Source of the DNA: Xenococcaceae cyanobacterium MO_188.B32
GTDB lineage: Bacteria; Cyanobacteriota; Cyanobacteriia; Cyanobacteriales; Xenococcaceae
Length of the DNA: 32,232 bases
NCBI GenBank assembly: GCA_030065635.1
Contig: JASJDJ010000070.1
Location: 1-32,232 of the forward strand
Direction: 5' to 3'
Positions 8,511 to 16,430 of this stretch are shown in pieces. The first letter of the stretch is position 1; each line of letters opens with the position of its first letter. Position numbers and translations under genes: made by a program. The notes below the pieces were generated by a model. That model saw only the letters and a program-made list of their open reading frames with translations, searched no databases and had not been told where the DNA came from.

Positions 8511-9323
8511 ATGACTGATTTTTGGGAAGAAGTTTTAAATTTTTGCCAAACAATTACCAAACAAGTTGGCACTCAATTAATTGAAGATTTTGGTAAGTTA
8601 ACAGCAAATCAGAAAGAAGATGGTAGTTTAGTTACTAAAGCCGATCGATGGTCTGATAGAGAGATAAGAGAAGCGATCGCTAATGTTTTTCCCGACCATG
8701 GAGTTCTGACAGAAGAAACAACTCATATTTTCCCAGATAATGACTGGTGTTGGATTGTAGACCCGATCGATGGTACAACCAATTTTACTCGTGGTGTTCC
8801 TATTTGGGCTATTTCTCTGGGTTTGCTTTATAAGGGTACTCCTGTCTTTGGTTTTGTTTATCTACCTCCATTGCAACACTCTTTTCATGGCTATTGGTAT
8901 GGTAATTCTGGACTAACCGGACCGACAGGAGCTTATCTAAATAACGAAGCGATCCATACTAGCCAAGATACTCCCTCCAAAAGCCATCTTTTCAATCTCT
9001 GCGCTCGTAGCACTCAAGTATGGCAAAATCCTTTTCCTTGCAAAATCAGAATGATAGGTGTTGCTAGTTATAACATTTTACTAGTAGCTGTTGGGGCAGC
9101 ATTGGGGGGAGTAGAAGCCACCCCTAAAATTTGGGATATTGCTGCGGTTTGGGTCATTCTACAAGCTGCGGGGGGTAAGTTTGTCAGTTTGAATTCAGAT
9201 TCGATATTTCCCCTGCAAGTCGGTAACAACTATGGCAACATTTCCTATCCTAGTTTAGTTGTTGCCAGAGAAGAATTAGTCTCAGAATTTAAACCTCTAG
9301 TAGCTTTTTTGGGTAACAAATAG
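8511..9323 (+). CDS. Inositol monophosphatase family phosphatase
   Basis: The protein has 270 aa, a normal length for the Mg2+-dependent lithium-sensitive phosphatase family (IMPase, also HisN-like histidinol-phosphatases). Metal ligands are visible: Glu68/69 in LTEETT, the motif WIVDPIDGTTNF (81-92) with Asp84 and Asp87, and KIWDIAA (206-212) with Asp209. Likely substrates are inositol-1-phosphate or a related sugar or histidinol phosphate; the sequence alone does not decide. The start ATG has no clear Shine-Dalgarno sequence. It appears to be its own transcription unit, with 109 bp to the next gene. Confidence 0.92.
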   Translation: MTDFWEEVLNFCQTITKQVGTQLIEDFGKLTANQKEDGSLVTKADRWSDREIREAIANVFPDHGVLTEETTHIFPDNDWCWIVDPIDGTTNFTRGVPIWAISLGLLYKGTPVFGFVYLPPLQHSFHGYWYGNSGLTGPTGAYLNNEAIHTSQDTPSKSHLFNLCARSTQVWQNPFPCKIRMIGVASYNILLVAVGAALGGVEATPKIWDIAAVWVILQAAGGKFVSLNSDSIFPLQVGNNYGNISYPSLVVAREELVSEFKPLVAFLGNK

Positions 9324-9432
9324 AACTCGTTCAACATAAATTAATAAAAGTTAAAAATAATTAAGTAGGGTTTTATTTAAATCGAGCTAGGGGAATTATA
9401 AACAGCGTAAAGTTTAACTAAATCTCTTTGCT

Positions 9433-10206
9433 ATGAATCCCGTGAGAATTTGGGCGATCGCGAAAAACAGTTTTCAGGAAATAATTCGCGATCGTATTCT
9501 TTATTTCATCAGTTTTTTTACTCTGCTTCTAATTCTTGCTTCTCGCTTGTTACCAGAAATTGCTGCGGGTACTGATGAAAAGATCTTGCTTGATTTTGGT
9601 ATTGGTTCTATTGCCTTATTAAGCGTAGTCATAGCTATTTTTGTTGGTACGGGATTAATTAATAAAGAAATTGAAAAGCGTACTTTATTAATGCTGATTC
9701 CCAAACCGATCGCCCGTTCGGAATTAATTGTGGGTAAGCATTTAGGACTGCTTGGAGTTTTAACGGTAACTGTAGCAATTATGATGTCGATTTATTTAGG
9801 AATGCTAAGTTTTTCTAGTATTAGCTATCCTATTGTGCCTCTAAGTATTACTGCTATTTATTTATTAATAGAATTAGCTCTTCTGATTGCTGTAGCCATG
9901 GTTTTTGGCGTATTTACTAGTTCGATCTTGGCAACTTTACTTAGTTTTGGAGTGTATTTAATGGGGCATTTTAGTCAAGATTTAGTTGAACTAGGCAAAA
10001 TCAGCAAAAATGAAAGTATTGAAAATTTAACTAGTAGTCTTTATGTCATTTTACCTGATTTATCGAGATTAGACTTGAAAAATGAAGCTGTCTATGGTTT
10101 ATTACCAAATAATAGTGAATTACTAGCTCATGCCCTGTATGGCGTACTCTATACAATCTTACTTTTACTAATTGCTATGATGGTGTTTGCTCAAAAAGAA
10201 TTTTAG
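9433..10206 (+). CDS. ABC-2 type transporter permease, orphan
   Basis: The protein has 257 aa with about six hydrophobic segments (roughly 20-42, 56-80, 100-126, 133-162, 165-182, 232-252). The N-terminus MNPVRIWAIAKNSFQEIIRDRIL and the NKEIEKRTLLMLIPKPI segment (about 76-92) are typical of the ABC-2/NosY-like permeases in which a cytoplasmic amphipathic segment contacts the ATPase. No ATP-binding subunit gene is adjacent, so the partner must be encoded elsewhere. The substrate is unknown. The region 10207-10357 between this gene and the kinase gene holds nothing I can identify. Confidence 0.88.
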   Translation: MNPVRIWAIAKNSFQEIIRDRILYFISFFTLLLILASRLLPEIAAGTDEKILLDFGIGSIALLSVVIAIFVGTGLINKEIEKRTLLMLIPKPIARSELIVGKHLGLLGVLTVTVAIMMSIYLGMLSFSSISYPIVPLSITAIYLLIELALLIAVAMVFGVFTSSILATLLSFGVYLMGHFSQDLVELGKISKNESIENLTSSLYVILPDLSRLDLKNEAVYGLLPNNSELLAHALYGVLYTILLLLIAMMVFAQKEF

Positions 10207-10357
10207 ACTAAACTTAAAATAAATTGTGTCTTTTCTATGTCTAAAATTATTTAATATAATGCTCGATCGTCTATATAAATAACATTTGTTTACTTAGATA
10301 GTGTAGATAAAGAAATATTACAAGTAGATTCAATTCTAGAGCAAGTTTTGTGTATAT

Positions 10358-11581
10358 ATGTCCAATCTTTTCGGATTGATTTTACAATCACACCAGAAAC
10401 AATCTAAACTAAGCAATTTGAATCTACTGATTGTCAACGATGAAGGGACTAAAGTAGAGGGGATTGTCAAAGCGTTAGATAAAGCTAACGCAGATTTTAC
10501 ATATTGTATTATTTCTGTAAATGATATCTCTCTGTATTTGTCCGATTTAACTTATGATGCTATTTTGTACAACTACTCTCTACTCAATTCCTATCAAAGT
10601 TCACCATTACCTCTAGATAAACTACGCTGGTGGCAAAAAATTAAAAAAACAGTACCCTTAATTCTCATTACTGATGTTTTAGGTGATGAAATTGCGATCG
10701 AATGTATTCAAGCTGGAATTACTGGCTATGTTTTGAGACATAAATTATACAAACTACCAATTATTATAGAAAAGTCGCTCGCCAGCTTTGCTCAAAAACA
10801 AAAGCAAGAAAGTCAGTTGGCTATAATTCAGCACCAACAGGAATATATTAAGCAATTAGAACGAGAAAAACAAGAGCAAGAACAGGCAAACCCAGCTACA
10901 CAAGAATTTATTTCTCATTTAAACCACGAACTCCGAAGTCCTATTGCTGCAATACTGGGTTTTGCCAGAATGTTAAAAGAAGAAATTTATGGTTCGCTTA
11001 ACGATAAGCAAATGCAGTATATCCAAGCGATGGCGACAACGGGAGAACACGCTCTAGATTTGATCAATGACTATTTAGATTTAGCTAAAGTAAATGCAGA
11101 TAAAGAAGAGCTAGAGCCAGAAAAATTAGCAGTAGAAGATATTTGTAGGGCATCCTTAGCTATAGTAGCAGAAAAAGCCCGACAAAAAAGACTAAAGTTA
11201 AATTTAGATATCGATCGCGAAGTAGATTTTTGCCTAGCCGATAAGCTTCGTCTCCAACAAATATTAGTGAATTTACTATCTAATGCAGTCAAATTTACCC
11301 AAGAGGGGAGTGTTACTCTACGAATTACTCCTCAAGGACAAAATTTGCAATTTTCAGTAATAGATACGGGTATTGGTATCTCGGAAGCCAATCAAAAAAA
11401 GTTATTTCAGCCATTTCAGCAAATTAAAAACTCTGCTTGTCGAGAAGAGAAAGGAACGGGTTTGGGTTTAGCCTTATCTCGCAAACTAGCTATACTCCAC
11501 GGTGGCGATATTGTCCTCACATCTACAGAAGGTAAAGGTAGTTGCTTTACTCTCTACATACCTTGTTTCCCTAAGAATTAG
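10358..11581 (+). CDS. Histidine kinase with N-terminal degenerate receiver domain
   Basis: The protein has 407 aa and no membrane segment. Residues 20-140 have the fold pattern of a response-regulator receiver: LLIVNDEG (23-30), AILYNYSL (68-75), LILITD (101-106) and GYVLRHKL (123-130). The phospho-acceptor Asp position carries Asn72 and the usual Lys is Arg127, so phosphorylation is unlikely. A Gln/Glu-rich coiled coil (145-178) leads to a HisKA domain with LNHELRSP (His190). The HATPase domain follows: N-box QILVNLLSNAVKF (301-313), G1 DTGIGI (336-341) and G2 GTGLGLALS (366-374). It is a soluble kinase with a pseudo-receiver sensor. No response regulator is adjacent, so its partner is unknown. 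larE starts 37 bp downstream. Confidence 0.93.
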   Translation: MSNLFGLILQSHQKQSKLSNLNLLIVNDEGTKVEGIVKALDKANADFTYCIISVNDISLYLSDLTYDAILYNYSLLNSYQSSPLPLDKLRWWQKIKKTVPLILITDVLGDEIAIECIQAGITGYVLRHKLYKLPIIIEKSLASFAQKQKQESQLAIIQHQQEYIKQLEREKQEQEQANPATQEFISHLNHELRSPIAAILGFARMLKEEIYGSLNDKQMQYIQAMATTGEHALDLINDYLDLAKVNADKEELEPEKLAVEDICRASLAIVAEKARQKRLKLNLDIDREVDFCLADKLRLQQILVNLLSNAVKFTQEGSVTLRITPQGQNLQFSVIDTGIGISEANQKKLFQPFQQIKNSACREEKGTGLGLALSRKLAILHGGDIVLTSTEGKGSCFTLYIPCFPKN

Positions 11582-11618
11582 CTATAGTTTTCTTAGAGAG
11601 TGTGCGTAGTGTTGATTA

Positions 11619-12425
11619 ATGGTTGCAGAAAAGTTAGAGCAGTTAAAAGATTTATTCAAACAGATGGAACGGGCTTTAATTGCCTATTCTGGTGGTGTAG
11701 ATAGTACCTTAGTTGCTAAAATTGCTTATGATGTATTAGGCGATCGAGCTTTAGCTGTAACGGCTATATCTCCCTCTCTTTTACCAGAAGAACTAGAAGA
11801 AGCAAAGCGACAAGCAGATTTTATCGGTATTAGGCATGAGTTAATTGAAACTCATGAAATGGAAGACCCCAACTATACTAGTAACCCAATTAATCGCTGC
11901 TACTTCTGTAAAAGCGAACTCCACGACACCCTTAAACCTATAGCGATTCAAAAAGGCTATCCCTATGTAATTGATGGAGTAAATGCTGACGATTTACAAG
12001 ACTATCGCCCAGGTATCCAAGCAGCCAAAGAAAGAGGAGCGCGTTCTCCTTTAGCGGAAATAGGTATTACTAAAGCAGAAGTTAGAGAAATATCTCACAA
12101 ATTAGGGCTTTCTTGGTGGGAAAAACCAGCCCAACCTTGTCTTAGTTCTCGTTTTCCCTACGGCGAGGAAATTACTGTTAGTAAGCTACAAAGAGTAGGC
12201 AGAGCAGAAGTATACTTGCGTCAATTAGGCTATCGCAATCTCAGAGTTCGATCGATAGGGGATACTGCTAAAATTGAACTGCCATCTGAACAAATACCAT
12301 CTTTTGTTGCCAACACAGATTTAGCTAAACTAGTAAAAACTTTTCAAGATTTTGGTTTTATCTACGTTACCTTGGATTTAGAAGGCTATCGCAGTGGAAA
12401 ATTGAATCAGGTTTTGAGTAGGTAG
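11619..12425 (+). CDS. larE: ATP-dependent sulfur transferase LarE
   Basis: The protein has 268 aa and is a PP-loop enzyme. The P-loop is SGGVDST (24-30). Family signatures are NRCYFCKSEL (92-101) and PAQPCLSSRFPYG (170-182). LarE adenylates the carboxylated pyridinium precursor and inserts sulfur to build the nickel-pincer nucleotide cofactor of lactate racemase (LarA) and related enzymes. Cys174 aligns with the sacrificial cysteine of the Lactobacillus enzyme. The only other cysteines are Cys94 and Cys97; a three-cysteine pattern has been connected with iron-sulfur cluster use in some PP-loop sulfur transferases, so this copy may not consume its own cysteine. No larA, larB or larC lies in the window, so the recipient pathway is unclear. 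Confidence 0.93.
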   Translation: MVAEKLEQLKDLFKQMERALIAYSGGVDSTLVAKIAYDVLGDRALAVTAISPSLLPEELEEAKRQADFIGIRHELIETHEMEDPNYTSNPINRCYFCKSELHDTLKPIAIQKGYPYVIDGVNADDLQDYRPGIQAAKERGARSPLAEIGITKAEVREISHKLGLSWWEKPAQPCLSSRFPYGEEITVSKLQRVGRAEVYLRQLGYRNLRVRSIGDTAKIELPSEQIPSFVANTDLAKLVKTFQDFGFIYVTLDLEGYRSGKLNQVLSR

Positions 12426-12445
12426 GGACGTTCCAAGTCACGTCC
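12426..12445. repeat. Inverted repeat directly after larE
   Basis: GGACGT and ACGTCC are separated by 8 nt, starting one base after the larE stop codon. It resembles a worn copy of a palindromic repeat with GGGACGTTCC arms seen widely in cyanobacterial genomes. It may help end larE transcription, but no T-run follows. The rest of 12446-12576 shows nothing identifiable. Confidence 0.45.
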
Positions 12446-12576
12446 GTATGGTAGTTAGTTACTGATTTTGAATTAGGATTGACTTTGGCAAAAGTTTTAC
12501 AATAACTCCCGCTCCCTAACCTCTGACTCCTAATCACAAATGATATCTCTCATTATGTTCAAAAATTAGTATAAAT

Positions 12577-13215
12577 ATGACTACTATCACTAAAGTTATA
12601 ACAGATACTTGGGTGTCTGCAACCTGGGAAGAATATCTGCAAAACATAGAAAACCCTATTTATAAAAAAGCTAAAGGCTACTATTACAAAGATGAATATA
12701 GAATTGAAATGACTCCTATCGGTAACGATCATTCAAAAGATCATTCTCTTATTAATTATGGGATACATTTATATGCTGCGCTTAGAAGTATCCCACTAAA
12801 TATTACAGATAATTGTAGTTACCGCAAACCTGGTGTTGTCGAAATTCAACCCGATCTATCTTGTTACGTTGATGAAAATGCCAATGCTATTCCGTGGGGA
12901 ACAGGAATAGTTAATTTAGATAAATATCCTGCGCCCAATTTAGTAATTGAAGTTGCTAATACTTCTTTATCAGACGATCTCGGACAAAAGAGATTACTTT
13001 ATGAAGATTTACAAGTACAAGAATATTGGATTGTTGATGTGAAAAATATACAAGTTATTGCTTTTACCATTGAAAACGAGGGGAGCAAAAGAATAACTGA
13101 ATCACAAGTATTACCAGGATTGGAAATTAAAATATTAACGGAAGCTTTAAATCGATCGCGCCATAGCAATCATACAGAAGTAAGTGCTTGGTTGCTAAAA
13201 CAATTCCAAGACTAA
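12577..13215 (+). CDS. Uma2 family (DUF820) PD-(D/E)XK nuclease-like protein
   Basis: The protein has 212 aa. The Uma2 pattern is clear: [12 protein letters not shown] (87-98) with Asp93, [12 protein letters not shown] (119-130) with Glu125, then [11 protein letters not shown] (134-144) with Lys138 and VQEYWIVDV (147-155). Asp-Glu-Lys matches the PD-(D/E)XK nuclease core. The family is greatly expanded in cyanobacteria; cellular roles are largely unproven and some members are thought to be linked to mobile DNA. All key residues are present, so it appears intact. It starts at an ATG after a 151-bp gap and ends 38 bp before the Nudix gene start. Confidence 0.9.
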   Translation: MTTITKVITDTWVSATWEEYLQNIENPIYKKAKGYYYKDEYRIEMTPIGNDHSKDHSLINYGIHLYAALRSIPLNITDNCSYRKPGVVEIQPDLSCYVDENANAIPWGTGIVNLDKYPAPNLVIEVANTSLSDDLGQKRLLYEDLQVQEYWIVDVKNIQVIAFTIENEGSKRITESQVLPGLEIKILTEALNRSRHSNHTEVSAWLLKQFQD

Positions 13216-13253
13216 AAATAGACTTAATTACTTATTACTTAAAGCGCAGCGAC

Positions 13254-13682
13254 ATGACTTATCGCAATCCCGCACCTACTGTAGATATAATTATCGAACT
13301 AGTCGATCGCCCTTCTCGACCAATTATTTTAATTGAAAGGCGTAACCCCCCCCATGGTTGGGCTATTCCAGGTGGTTTTGTTGACTATGGCGAATCTGTA
13401 GAAACGGCAGCTATCAGAGAAGCAGCAGAAGAAGTCAGTTTAGATGTAAAATTAATCGAGCAATTTCAAGTATATTCCGAACCCGATCGAGACCCTCGTC
13501 AGCACACTTTAGCAATAGTATTTATTGCAGCAGCAGCAGGCAAACCTCAAGCTGCCGATGATGCTAAGAATATTGGTATTTTTTCTCCAGGAGAAATACC
13601 GACTAATCTGTGCTTCGATCATGACCGTATTATGCAAGATTATTGGCGTTACCGTTACTATGGTATTCGCCCTCATTATTAA
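13254..13682 (+). CDS. Nudix hydrolase
   Basis: The protein has 142 aa from the ATG at 13254; a TTG at 13188 would overlap the Uma2 gene and add a tail lacking Nudix likeness. The Nudix box runs from Gly41 to Val64: GFVDYGE, seven residues, then [11 protein letters not shown], giving GX5EX7REUXEE with metal-binding Glu59 and Glu60. The Gly that usually follows EE-x is Ser62. The upstream [14 protein letters not shown] is typical of MutT-like or ADP-ribose/ADP-sugar pyrophosphatases. It hydrolyses nucleoside diphosphates linked to another moiety; the precise substrate cannot be read from the sequence. It lies 124 bp before the rhamnose operon, and a link to nucleotide-sugar control is conceivable but unproven. 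Confidence 0.9.
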   Translation: MTYRNPAPTVDIIIELVDRPSRPIILIERRNPPHGWAIPGGFVDYGESVETAAIREAAEEVSLDVKLIEQFQVYSEPDRDPRQHTLAIVFIAAAAGKPQAADDAKNIGIFSPGEIPTNLCFDHDRIMQDYWRYRYYGIRPHY

Positions 13683-13806
13683 ATCCGTTATCTGGTCTAT
13701 TTTTAAGAGAAAGTAAGATTAAATTAACAAATATAGTCGTTCTTGTCAGTTAAAATGATCGCGTATCTGGCCTATTCACAAAAAGCTGCGGTCTTAAGAA
13801 CATGCG

Positions 13807-14352
13807 ATGAAGGTAATCAAAACAAAAATTCCTGATGTCCTAATTATAGAACCACGAATCTTTGGAGATAATCGCGGTTTTTTCTACGAAAGCTTTAACG
13901 CTAAAGTTTTTGCCGAACAAACGGGAATAACAACTCAATTTGTTCAAGATAATCATTCTCGCTCTAGCCAAAATGTTCTGCGAGGTTTACATTATCAAAT
14001 TCAAAATTCTCAAGGAAAGCTAGTCAGAGTAGTGAGAGGAGAAGTTTTTGATGTCGCTGTAGATATTAGAAAAAGTTCTCCTACTTTTGGAGAATGGGTA
14101 GGTTGCATTCTCAATGAAGAAAATAAAAAACAATTATGGATTCCACCTAACTGCGCTCACGGATTTGTAGTTTTATCTGAATATGCTGACTTTCTTTACA
14201 AAACTACAGATTACTATTCTCCAGAATACGAAAGAGCAATATTGTGGAACGATCGAGATTTAGGCATAGATTGGCCCATAGAAGGGGAACCAATACTTTC
14301 AGCTAAAGACAAAGCTGCCCAACCTTTTCAAACCGCCGAGGTGTTCCCATGA
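13807..14352 (+). CDS. rfbC: dTDP-4-dehydrorhamnose 3,5-epimerase
   Basis: The protein has 181 aa, full length for RmlC. It epimerises C3 and C5 of dTDP-4-keto-6-deoxyglucose, the third step to dTDP-L-rhamnose. Residues: DNRGFFYES (21-29), DNHSRSS (48-54), VLRGLHYQ (57-64) with catalytic base His62, NCAHGFVV (115-122) and DFLYKTTDYYSPEYE (128-142) with Tyr131 as likely acid. It is first in the rfbC-rfbD-rfbA-rfbB set. Its stop overlaps the rfbD start by 4 bp (ATGA), implying translational coupling. The promoter should lie in 13683-13806, but no clear boxes are visible there. Confidence 0.97.
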   Translation: MKVIKTKIPDVLIIEPRIFGDNRGFFYESFNAKVFAEQTGITTQFVQDNHSRSSQNVLRGLHYQIQNSQGKLVRVVRGEVFDVAVDIRKSSPTFGEWVGCILNEENKKQLWIPPNCAHGFVVLSEYADFLYKTTDYYSPEYERAILWNDRDLGIDWPIEGEPILSAKDKAAQPFQTAEVFP

Positions 14353-15224
14353 AAAAAATTTTACTGACAGGAGTTACGGGGCAAGTTGGTCGAGAGTTAC
14401 AAAAAACCCTAGTTCCTTTAGGCGAAATAGTTAGTGTAACTCGTCAAGATATAGATTTAACTAAGCCAGAACTAATTCGCAGTGCGATCGCCGAACTTAA
14501 ACCCGATATAATTATTAATGCAGCAGCCTATACGGCAGTGGACAAAGCAGAAACCGAACCTAAATTAGCTACAGCCATCAATGGTGTTGCTCCGACCATC
14601 TTCGCCGAGTCAGCCCAAAAACTAGGTGCGACTCTGGTTCATATCTCTACAGATTATGTCTTTAACGGTCAAAATTATACTCCTTACACAGAAGAAGACC
14701 GTCCCAATCCCTTAGGGGTTTATGGCAAATCAAAATTGATGGGGGAAGAAGGAGTCAGAAATAATTGCGATCGCCATCTAATTCTCCGTACTGCTTGGGT
14801 TTATGGTTCTCGCGGGCATGGCAACTTTGTCAAAACTATGCTAAGACTGGGGGCAGAAAGAGAACAATTGCGGATAGTCGCCGATCAAATAGGTTCTCCT
14901 ACTTGGTCTTATGATATTGCCACCACTATTACTCAACTAGTTTCTAAGTCCGTTACGGGTACTTATAATTTTAGTAGTTCAGGTGTAGCTAGTTGGTATG
15001 ATTTTGCTGTAGCGATTTTTAGTGAAGCCAAACAATTAGACTTTCCTTTAAAAATTAAACAGATTATACCTATTACTACCGCTGAATATCCTACTCCCGC
15101 CCAACGTCCTGCCTATTCAGTTCTTTCTAAAGTCAAAATCACCCAAACCTTGGGCAACTATCCACCCCATTGGCAAAAATCCCTCAAACAAATGTTGTCA
15201 GAATGGCGATCGATAATCAGTTAA
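14349..15224 (+). CDS. rfbD: dTDP-4-dehydrorhamnose reductase
   Basis: The protein has 291 aa. It is a short-chain dehydrogenase/reductase that reduces the C4 ketone to give dTDP-L-rhamnose with NAD(P)H. The nucleotide motif is GVTGQVGREL (8-17), the active-site strand HISTDYVFNG (98-107) and the YxxxK pair Tyr125/Lys129 in VYGKSK. Length and motifs are normal. It is coupled to rfbC by the ATGA overlap. After its stop comes a 94-bp gap filled mostly with heptamer repeats before rfbA. Confidence 0.96.
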   Translation: MKKILLTGVTGQVGRELQKTLVPLGEIVSVTRQDIDLTKPELIRSAIAELKPDIIINAAAYTAVDKAETEPKLATAINGVAPTIFAESAQKLGATLVHISTDYVFNGQNYTPYTEEDRPNPLGVYGKSKLMGEEGVRNNCDRHLILRTAWVYGSRGHGNFVKTMLRLGAEREQLRIVADQIGSPTWSYDIATTITQLVSKSVTGTYNFSSSGVASWYDFAVAIFSEAKQLDFPLKIKQIIPITTAEYPTPAQRPAYSVLSKVKITQTLGNYPPHWQKSLKQMLSEWRSIIS

Positions 15225-15227
15225 CAC

Positions 15228-15318
15228 TCATCAGTTATCAGTTATCAGTTATCAGTAAAGCAACAACGACTAACAACTAACAACTAACAACTAACAACTA
15301 ACAACTAACAACTAACCA
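15228..15318. repeat. Two heptamer tandem repeat arrays abutting the rfbA start codon
   Basis: The first array (15228-15256) repeats AGTTATC about four times. The second (15270-15318) repeats CTAACAA six times plus a seventh unit CTAACCA, whose last base directly precedes the ATG of rfbA. No Shine-Dalgarno sequence lies between the array and the start codon, so the repeat itself forms the translation initiation region of rfbA. The heptamer identities differ from those at 4371 and 8444. Confidence 0.9.
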
Positions 15319-16392
15319 ATGAAAGCAATTATTCTCTCTGGTGGAAAAGGAACTAGGTTACGTCCCTTAACTTATACTGGGGCAAAACAATTAGTACCTG
15401 TAGCTAATAAACCTATTCTTTGGTATGGCATTGAATCTATAGTTGCTGCTGGTATTACAGATATCGGTATTATTATCAGTCCAGAAACAGGAGGAGAAGT
15501 AAAAGCGAAAACAGGAGATGGCGATCGCTTTGGTGCCAAAATAACCTATATTCTCCAAGATAAACCCTTAGGACTTGCCCACGCGGTAAAAATTGCCCAA
15601 CCTTTTTTGGGAGATTCTCCTTTTGTGATGTATTTGGGAGATAACTTAGTCCAAAGTGAGTTAGACTTATTTTTGGATAAATTTCAATCCTACCATCTCG
15701 ATGCTCTAACTCTACTCTGTGAAGTAGAAAATCCTAGTGCTTTTGGGGTAGCCAAAGTAGATGCCCGAGGAAAAGTACTGCAACTAATCGAAAAACCTGC
15801 TGTACCCCCTTCCAATTTAGCATTGGTAGGAGTATATTTGTTTTCTCCTGCTATTCACGATGCGATCGCTAAAATAAAACCTTCAGCTAGAGGAGAATTA
15901 GAGATTACCGATGCTATTCAGTACCTCATAGACCAACAAAAAAACGTCGATTCTTTTCGTTTAGAAGGTTGGTGGTTGGATACAGGTAAAAAAGATGACT
16001 TACTCGCAGCTAATCAAATTATTTTAGACAGTTGCCTCAATTTGACTATCGAAGGGTCAATCGATGCTCCTAGCAAAGTTAGTGGTAGAGTTCACATTGG
16101 CTCTGGCTCTCGTATTATTAATAGTACTATTAGGGGGCCTGTAACTATCGGTCAAAATTGCCAGATCGAAAACTGTTTTATTGGCCCTTACACTAGTATT
16201 GCTGATGAGTCTACCTTAATTGATACGGATATCGAACACAGTGTCATTCTTAAAGGAGCAAAAGTAATTGGCATTCACCAGCGTATTGTGGATAGTTTAG
16301 TAGGAGAAAGGGCACATCTTAAAATCGCCCCTCAGCGTCCCAAAGCTCTTAGATTTATGATTGGTGATGATTCGCAAATTGAATTAATTTAA
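15319..16392 (+). CDS. rfbA: Glucose-1-phosphate thymidylyltransferase, long form
   Basis: The protein has 357 aa, against about 290 aa for the enterobacterial short form. It forms dTDP-glucose from dTTP and glucose-1-phosphate, the first step to dTDP-rhamnose. The N-terminal nucleotidyltransferase domain has SGGKGTRLRPLT (7-18), KQLVPVANKP (23-32), YLGDNLV (about 110) and VEKP-like LIEKP. The C-terminal part (about 245-340) has hexapeptide repeats (VHIGSGSRI, VTIGQNCQI, IENCFIGPY) of a left-handed beta-helix. This layout matches the long RmlA/StrD-like group of cyanobacteria and actinobacteria. The ATG directly follows the heptamer array, without a visible Shine-Dalgarno sequence. The start is supported because the family motif begins within six residues. 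Confidence 0.95.
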   Translation: MKAIILSGGKGTRLRPLTYTGAKQLVPVANKPILWYGIESIVAAGITDIGIIISPETGGEVKAKTGDGDRFGAKITYILQDKPLGLAHAVKIAQPFLGDSPFVMYLGDNLVQSELDLFLDKFQSYHLDALTLLCEVENPSAFGVAKVDARGKVLQLIEKPAVPPSNLALVGVYLFSPAIHDAIAKIKPSARGELEITDAIQYLIDQQKNVDSFRLEGWWLDTGKKDDLLAANQIILDSCLNLTIEGSIDAPSKVSGRVHIGSGSRIINSTIRGPVTIGQNCQIENCFIGPYTSIADESTLIDTDIEHSVILKGAKVIGIHQRIVDSLVGERAHLKIAPQRPKALRFMIGDDSQIELI

Positions 16393-16430
16393 ATTTCGGT
16401 TAATTTTTAATTGTTGATTGGTAAATTTTA

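Noticed and set aside
12577-13215. Uma2 protein as evidence of a restriction or defence island
   Set aside because: The family is scattered in large numbers throughout cyanobacterial genomes and no methylase or other defence gene flanks it here.
13188-13253. TTG start for the Nudix gene
   Set aside because: It would overlap the Uma2 coding end and adds residues outside the Nudix fold; the ATG at 13254 fits the family start.
15270-15318. Heptamer array as a CRISPR or telomere-like element
   Set aside because: There are no spacers, the unit is only 7 bp, and it fits the common cyanobacterial short tandem repeat class.
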